Source: an uncultured Lachnospiraceae bacterium (GTDB taxonomy: Bacteria > Bacillota > Clostridia > Lachnospirales > Lachnospiraceae). From it: 11,427 nt of DNA. The DNA lies in assembly GCA_934376945.1 (NCBI GenBank), contig CAKRPI010000073.1, positions 1-11,427 on the forward strand. The letters are read 5' to 3'. The notes beneath the pieces were generated by a model. The model was not told where the DNA came from and made no database searches. It saw nothing but the letters and a program-made list of their open reading frames with translations. The number at the start of each line of letters is the position of its first letter. Within the stretch, counting starts at the first letter, position 1. The translations under genes and the position numbers were made by a program. This document shows, piece by piece, positions 7,492 to 11,427 of this stretch.

Positions 7492-8328
7492 ATGAAACGA
7501 TTTTCACAGCTTGCGGTGCCCTATATTGCATGGGTCGTGATGATGCTGATCCTTCCGATGGCACTGATTGCGATTTATTCAGTCACGGAACAGGGAAACA
7601 GCATTATTTCCTTTACTTTTACGTTGGAGCACTACGCCAAGTTTTTTACAGATCCGGATTTCCTGATCGTATTGTGGCGTTCACTGCTCATTGCGCTGAA
7701 AACGACAGTAATCTGCCTGCTTCTTGGTTATCCGATTGCCTATTTTATCTCAAGAAGCAGTGAAAAAATGCAGAATCTGCTTGTACTTGTGATCACGATT
7801 CCGATGTGGATTAACATGCTGGTGCGTACGTACGCATGGATCGGTCTTCTCAGCGAGGGAGGACTGATTCAGAGGCTTCTTTCTCTTGTTGGACTTGGCA
7901 AAGGAGAACTTCTTTATACGGAAGGCGCAGTTCTTCTTGGCATGGTGTATAACTTTCTGCCGTTTATGGTATTACAGATTAATACATCACTTTGCAAGAT
8001 GGATCATTCGCTTTTGGAGGCAAGCTCAGATCTTGGCGCAAATCTGCGTCAGACGTTTTGGAAGGTGACATTTCCACTGTCGCTTCCCGGAGTCATCAAC
8101 GGAATTACGCTTGTCTTTCTTCCGGCGGTCAGCTCCTTCTTTATTCCGAAGCTCCTTGGAGGCGGTCAGTATTTCCTGATCGGAAACTTGATTGAAAATC
8201 AGTTTATTACTGTGGGAGAGTGGAATTTCGGAAGTGCGATTTCCATGATCATGGCCGTAATTATGATGCTGCTGATGATGGCAGTACGCCAGGTGGAGAT
8301 CCGCAACAACGGCGGAAAGGAGGAATAG
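7492..8328 (+). CDS. potB: Polyamine ABC transporter permease PotB
   Basis: This 278-residue protein is one of the two membrane subunits of the importer. About six hydrophobic segments are visible (near 11-30, 55-82, 94-120, 143-165, 197-222 and 246-266). The cytoplasmic EAA loop that docks onto the ATPase reads LLEASSDLGANLRQTFWKV (174-192), with the typical E176-A177 and G182. Length and motif match the PotB/CysT-type permease family. ATG 7492 follows the potA stop codon with no gap, so the two genes are probably translationally coupled; the only ribosome site is AAGGA (7476-7480), 11 nt upstream and inside potA. The N-terminal YIAWVVMMLILPMAL is typical for PotB. The last codons carry the strong ribosome site for the next gene. 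Confidence 0.93.
   Translation: MKRFSQLAVPYIAWVVMMLILPMALIAIYSVTEQGNSIISFTFTLEHYAKFFTDPDFLIVLWRSLLIALKTTVICLLLGYPIAYFISRSSEKMQNLLVLVITIPMWINMLVRTYAWIGLLSEGGLIQRLLSLVGLGKGELLYTEGAVLLGMVYNFLPFMVLQINTSLCKMDHSLLEASSDLGANLRQTFWKVTFPLSLPGVINGITLVFLPAVSSFFIPKLLGGGQYFLIGNLIENQFITVGEWNFGSAISMIMAVIMMLLMMAVRQVEIRNNGGKEE
8316..8323 (+). promoter_or_regulatory. Strong ribosome site for the potCD GTG start
   Basis: AAAGGAGG (8316-8323) lies inside the last codons of potB and ends 9 nt before GTG 8333. This supports the GTG as the true start of the fusion gene, and implies coupled translation across the 4-nt gap. Confidence 0.8.
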
Positions 8329-8332
8329 ACCG

Positions 8333-10225
8333 GTGAAGAAAGAAAACAGAACCTTTGGAAAAGTCCTGATGGCGCTTGTGATCGTGTTTTTTTATCTTCC
8401 GATCATCTATATGGTCGTCTTTTCCTTCAATTCCGGAAAATCACTGACCAGCTTTACCGGCTTTTCACTGCGCTGGTATAAGCATATGATGGAGTCGCAC
8501 ACGATGATGGAGTCTCTGTCCACTACATTCAGCATAGCGCTGATCGCAACAGCCGTTTCCACACTTGCAGGTACAATTTCTGCAATTGGACTGTCAAAAT
8601 CGAAAAAAATCATTCAGAATCTGATGGAGCAGGTTAATAATCTGCCGATGATGAATCCGGAGATTGTAACGGCAATCGGTTTTATGCTGCTGTTTATTAC
8701 GTTTCGGGTGGAAAAGGGTTATGTAACGATGCTGCTGGCGCATATTGCATTCTGCATTCCGTACGTTATGCTCTCCGTGATGCCTAAGATCCGTTCTCTG
8801 GATCCGAACCTTGCGGATGCGGCAATGGATCTTGGCGCAACGCCATGGCAGGCACTGACAAAGGTTATTGTGCCGCAGATCATGCCGGGTATCGTTTCCG
8901 GTGCATTGATTGCGTTTACGATGTCCGTGGATGACTTTATTATTTCTTATTTTGTAACGGGCGGCGGTGTGAAAAACCTGAGCATCACGGTGTATACGAT
9001 GAGTAAGCGTGTTAATCCGAGTATCAATGCGATCTCAACGCTCGTAGTTGTGATTATTACGATGGTGCTTCTGCTGATCAATCTGGCACCGGTGGTGATG
9101 GCAAAACGGGAAAAGAAAGCAGAGATCAGCCGGAAAAAGCAGATAGTACCGATCGCAGCGGCAGCTGCAGCGGTTGTGGCAATCGTGCTTGTGATGCAGT
9201 TCAGAAAAGAGAATTCTGTCCTTCCGTATGCGGGGCAGACGCTGCATGTTTACAACTGGGGTGAGTATACCGGTGAAAATATCCTGCGGGAGTTCGAGGA
9301 AAAGACCGGAGCGAAGGTTGTGATGGAAAACTTTGATTCCAACGAGCAGATGTATATTAAGGTTGCAAACGGCGAATCCTACGATATTCTGGTTCCAAGT
9401 GATTATATGATCCAGAGGCTTATTCAGGAGGGATATCTACAGAAGCTGGATCACAGCAAGCTGGATTGTATGGATAAGCTCTGCGAGGATGTAGTCGGAC
9501 TGCCGTACGATCCGAAAAACGAATATTCAATTCCATATTTCTGGGGTACGGTTGGCATTGTATATGATAAGACAAAGGTTGATCCGGAGGATCTTGAGCG
9601 CGAAGGCTTTGATATTTTCCGGGATCAGAAATACAAAGGTCAGATTTATCTGTACGATTCGGAGCGGGATTCTTTCATGATGGCATTGAAGACACTTGGC
9701 TATTCCATGAATACCGAGGATGAGGAACAACTGCAGGAAGCGTATGAGTGGCTGGTAGACTGTGTACAGACAATGGATCCGGAGATTGTGACGGACGAGA
9801 TTATTGACAATATGGCGCAGGGACGTAAGGCGCTTGGTCTGATTTATTCCGGAGACGCAACGTACGTCATGTCAGAAAATGAAAACATGGGCTATTATCT
9901 TCCGGAAAGCGGAACGAATCTGTGGTCAGATGCCATGGTAATTCCGGCAAATGCGAAGAACCCGGATCTGGCGCATGAATTTATTAATTTCGCCAGTGAT
10001 TATGAGGGAGCCTATGACAATTCCAGCTTTGTGGGTTATACCTCCTCAAATCAGGAGGTCATGGATACACTTTCCGGCGAGGGCGGAGAGTACGAAGGAA
10101 TTGATGCCTATGTGCCGCGTTCGGGAAACCCGAATGATGAGGTATTTGAATATAACGATAACACGAGAAAGCTGATAGCAAACCTGTGGAGTAAGGTGAA
10201 GATTGCTGCAAGTAATGCAGGTTGA
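8333..10225 (+). CDS. potCD: Fused polyamine permease PotC and binding protein PotD
   Basis: A 630-residue fusion of two importer subunits normally made separately. Residues 1-257 are a PotC-type permease with about six membrane segments and the EAA loop NLADAAMDLGATPWQAL (159-175). A lysine/arginine-rich stretch (258-269, KREKKAEISRKK) is followed by a seventh hydrophobic segment (271-288), then by a PotD-like periplasmic-type binding domain (about 303-625). The charge pattern puts the linker inside and the binding domain outside, tethered to the membrane, so no separate lipoprotein is needed. Likely ligand contacts by analogy with PotD are W309/Y312 in YNWGEY, VPSDY (395-399 region), the acidic run D442/E444/D446, Y505 in IYSGDA (a Trp in E. 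coli PotD), and W531/D533 in LWSDAMVIP. GTG 8333 is chosen because of AAAGGAGG upstream. Such PotCD fusions are known in other Firmicutes. Frame is intact. Substrate is a polyamine; spermidine versus putrescine is not decided. Confidence 0.93.
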   Translation: MKKENRTFGKVLMALVIVFFYLPIIYMVVFSFNSGKSLTSFTGFSLRWYKHMMESHTMMESLSTTFSIALIATAVSTLAGTISAIGLSKSKKIIQNLMEQVNNLPMMNPEIVTAIGFMLLFITFRVEKGYVTMLLAHIAFCIPYVMLSVMPKIRSLDPNLADAAMDLGATPWQALTKVIVPQIMPGIVSGALIAFTMSVDDFIISYFVTGGGVKNLSITVYTMSKRVNPSINAISTLVVVIITMVLLLINLAPVVMAKREKKAEISRKKQIVPIAAAAAAVVAIVLVMQFRKENSVLPYAGQTLHVYNWGEYTGENILREFEEKTGAKVVMENFDSNEQMYIKVANGESYDILVPSDYMIQRLIQEGYLQKLDHSKLDCMDKLCEDVVGLPYDPKNEYSIPYFWGTVGIVYDKTKVDPEDLEREGFDIFRDQKYKGQIYLYDSERDSFMMALKTLGYSMNTEDEEQLQEAYEWLVDCVQTMDPEIVTDEIIDNMAQGRKALGLIYSGDATYVMSENENMGYYLPESGTNLWSDAMVIPANAKNPDLAHEFINFASDYEGAYDNSSFVGYTSSNQEVMDTLSGEGGEYEGIDAYVPRSGNPNDEVFEYNDNTRKLIANLWSKVKIAASNAG

Positions 10226-10252
10226 ACGCAGATCGCGAAGCGACTGCGTTCA
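10223..10252 (+). other. Hairpin overlapping the potCD stop codon
   Basis: TGAACGCAG (10223-10231) pairs exactly with CTGCGTTCA (10244-10252), and TCGC (10233-10236) pairs with GCGA (10240-10243) across a GAA loop, leaving one bulged A. The stem includes the TGA stop codon. It is not followed by a T-run (the next bases are TGAAATAT), so it is a poor terminator. It may protect the 3' end of the pot mRNA or be the first part of the larger structured region downstream. Confidence 0.6.
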
Positions 10253-10258
10253 TGAAAT

Positions 10259-10343
10259 ATCATAAGGGGGACCCGCTTGCGGAATCTCGTAAGGAGGGAT
10301 CCGTTTACGGGAGGATTCCTTACGAGCCTAGATCCCTTATGAT
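10259..10343. repeat. Nested inverted-repeat element in the potCD-HAD gap
   Basis: An 85-nt unit is bounded by perfect 10-bp arms ATCATAAGGG (10259-10268) and CCCTTATGAT (10334-10343). A second perfect 10-bp pair lies inside, CTCGTAAGGA (10286-10295) with TCCTTACGAG (10317-10326). Two small hairpins sit in the arms: CCGC-TT-GCGG (10273-10282) and CCGT-TT-ACGG (10301-10310). The unit contains three variants of the same short word: GGACCCGCTTGCG (10269), GGATCCGTTTACG (10297) and GGATTCCTTACG (10313). No open frame crosses it sensibly. It could be a palindromic intergenic repeat or very small non-autonomous mobile element, or a structured RNA in the leader of the HAD gene. No known family is recognised. 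Confidence 0.6.
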
Positions 10344-10356
10344 CCTGCAAGTAGCG

Positions 10357-10379
10357 AAGCGGATTGCGAATGTCCGCTT
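10357..10379 (+). other. Hairpin upstream of the HAD gene
   Basis: AAGCGGA (10357-10363) pairs perfectly with TCCGCTT (10373-10379) across a 9-nt loop, and TAG/CTA can extend it beyond a 2x2 internal loop. Only TTT at 10378-10380 follows, broken by ACTATG, so termination is doubtful. It lies about 20 nt before the ribosome site of the next gene. Confidence 0.45.
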
Positions 10380-10410
10380 TACTATGTTCTGACAGGAAAA
10401 AGGAGTATAT

Positions 10411-11025
10411 ATGATCAAAAATATTATCTTCGATATCGGAAATGTACTGGCGAGCTTTCGCCCCAGGGAAGTTCTGGAAGAGATGGGATTGGAGGAAGCA
10501 GAGGTAAGAGCGATTCTTGATGCAACGGTGTTTGGTCCGTACTGGATTGAGCTGGATCGCGGTGTGATGGAGGAGGAAGAGGTGATCGCTGCAATGCGCA
10601 GCTGCGTACCGCAGCGATACCTGGCTGATTTTGAACGCTTCTTCGCAGAAGAAACGGGGAAGCTTGTAAAGTCACTTCCGTATGCGGCAGACTGGCTGAA
10701 GGATTTGAAGGGGCGAGGCTATCACGTGTATCTGCTCTCAAACTACCCTGTTGGACTGTTCGAGATCCACAGTCCGCATTTTACCTTCCTGCCGTACACG
10801 GATGGGAGAGTCGTTTCCGGCTATGTCAAATGCGTGAAGCCGGATGAGCGGATCTATCGCTGCCTGCTGGAAAAATACAGCTTAAGGCCGCAGGAATGCG
10901 TCTTCCTTGACGACCTGGCGGAAAACGTGGAGGGGGCAAAAAAGCTTGGAATCCATGGGATTCACTTTCAGGGTTATGAGGATGCGAGCGCGAAGCTGGA
11001 ACGTATGTTGGCAGAGACAGAATAA
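10411..11025 (+). CDS. HAD-superfamily phosphatase, YihX-like
   Basis: A 204-residue cytoplasmic hydrolase of the haloacid dehalogenase superfamily, subfamily IA. Motif I is FDIGNV with nucleophile D8; the usual second aspartate is G10, as in the YihX (glucose-1-phosphate phosphatase) group, whose FDLGNV it resembles. Motif II is LLSN (S110), motif III K143 in KPDERIY, and motif IV FLDD (D167-D168) followed by AENVEGA. The cap region carries ELDRGVMEEEEV, like the ERGEISDEAF stretch of YihX. ATG 10411 follows AAAGGAG (10399-10405) with a short 5-nt gap. It is on the same strand as the pot genes but separated by 185 nt of structured sequence, so it may be a separate unit. No clear promoter is visible. 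Family is secure; the sugar-phosphate substrate is only suggested by similarity. Confidence 0.88.
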   Translation: MIKNIIFDIGNVLASFRPREVLEEMGLEEAEVRAILDATVFGPYWIELDRGVMEEEEVIAAMRSCVPQRYLADFERFFAEETGKLVKSLPYAADWLKDLKGRGYHVYLLSNYPVGLFEIHSPHFTFLPYTDGRVVSGYVKCVKPDERIYRCLLEKYSLRPQECVFLDDLAENVEGAKKLGIHGIHFQGYEDASAKLERMLAETE

Positions 11026-11120
11026 AAATATCCGAACGCAAAAGGAAATACGAGAAAAAAGCAGGAAATCACAGACCAGGTAAGATGCTGTGCAGGTGCA
11101 AAGATTCGCTTTGAAAAGAA

Positions 11121-11162
11121 AAGGGCATCGATTCCATTTATAAAAGTGGAACCGATGCCCTT
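11121..11162 (-). terminator. Intrinsic terminator of aspS (between convergent genes)
   Basis: AAGGGCATCG (11121-11130) pairs with CGATGCCCTT (11153-11162), and TTCCA (11132-11136) with TGGAA (11147-11151) after one mismatch. Read on the minus strand the stem is followed by a T-rich run (complement of the A-rich 11113-11122), as expected for the leftward aspS gene. On the plus strand it is followed only by AGTATTTT, so it is a weaker terminator for the HAD gene. Confidence 0.8.
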
Positions 11163-11179
11163 AGTATTTTGCGTTGATT

Positions 11180-11427
11180 TTAATCTTCTTTCTTTTCCGG
11201 GAGATCCAGCTTGATGTGTACATCAGAGAGCTGTTTCGGATCAACAGCTGACGGTGCGCCCATCATGACATCCTGTGCCGTCTTGTTCATCGGGAACGGA
11301 ATGATCTCACGGATGCTGTCCTCACCGGCAAGCAGCATAACCATACGGTCTACGCCAGGAGCGATACCTGCGTGTGGCGGAGCACCGTAGCAGAATGCGT
11401 TGTACATAGCCGGGAATTTTGCTTTCA
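11180..11427 (-). CDS. aspS: Aspartyl-tRNA synthetase, C-terminal part (cut by window edge)
   Basis: The last 81 or so residues of AspRS, the class II enzyme that charges tRNA-Asp with aspartate in the cytoplasm. The visible part contains the class II motif 3 region, [20 protein letters not shown], whose arginine contacts ATP, then [13 protein letters not shown] and the typical AspRS ending [18 protein letters not shown]. The reading frame stays open to the window edge; an internal ATG at 11407 is not the start, because KAKFPA precedes it in frame. The gene runs leftward, convergent with the HAD gene, and ends 18 nt before the shared hairpin. Identity is confident; whether the enzyme is discriminating or also charges tRNA-Asn cannot be judged from this fragment. 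Confidence 0.93.
   Translation of the reverse strand, partial: KAKFPAMYNAFCYGAPPHAGIAPGVDRMVMLLAGEDSIREIIPFPMNKTAQDVMMGAPSAVDPKQLSDVHIKLDLPEKKED

Noticed and set aside
10338..10343. TATGAT as -10 box of a promoter for the HAD gene
   Set aside because: The nearest -35-like sequence (TTACGA, 10320-10325) is only 12 nt away, and the hexamer is part of the palindrome arm.
10259..10379. CRISPR array or tRNA in the repeat-rich gap
   Set aside because: The repeats are inverted and nested, not evenly spaced direct repeats with unique spacers, and no cloverleaf or T-loop GTTCRA motif is present.

Overview
The window looks like a chromosomal segment of a Gram-positive anaerobe of the Clostridia, most likely a Lachnospiraceae member. 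This rests on the purine-rich AGGAGG-type ribosome sites, the tandem glycine riboswitch ahead of an AGCS symporter, the polyamine transporter with a fused permease/binding protein, and the character of the AspRS C-terminus. The genus cannot be fixed from the sequence alone. No insertion sequence, phage gene, tRNA, rRNA or CRISPR array is visible.

Layout. Positions 1-214 hold no convincing gene. A strong sigma-A-type promoter (215-243) drives a long leader containing a tandem glycine riboswitch (about 272-444). After 276 nt of further untranslated leader comes a sodium:alanine/glycine symporter (721-2139), closed by a strong intrinsic terminator (2156-2191). A second promoter (2229-2257, perfect TATAAT) starts a tightly packed four-gene unit. 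It contains a 1188-residue soluble hybrid histidine kinase that carries an HD-GYP-like domain (2317-5883), potA (5914-7491), potB (7492-8328) and a potC-potD fusion (8333-10225). Gaps are 30, 0 and 4 nt. Next is a 185-nt intergenic region made almost entirely of nested inverted repeats (10223-10379). It is followed by a YihX-like HAD phosphatase (10411-11025), and then a hairpin serving as terminator for the convergent, truncated aspS (11180-11427, minus strand).

How the genes may work together. The first unit is a glycine-sensing RNA controlling an amino acid/Na+ symporter. The second looks like a polyamine (spermidine/putrescine) ABC importer whose ATPase, permease and membrane-tethered binding protein are co-transcribed with a large intracellular signalling kinase. 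The kinase has a REC domain but no output domain, so it would need a phosphotransfer protein and regulator encoded elsewhere.

Most unusual points: (1) the kinase combines an HD-GYP-like domain whose HD histidine is replaced by Phe with PAS-like, HisKA, HATPase and REC modules, directly ahead of potA; (2) PotA carries about 170 extra residues made of two internally repeated beta-rich units inside its TOBE domain; (3) the structured 10223-10379 region contains sub-hairpins that differ by compensatory base changes, as expected for a folded RNA or a palindromic intergenic repeat.
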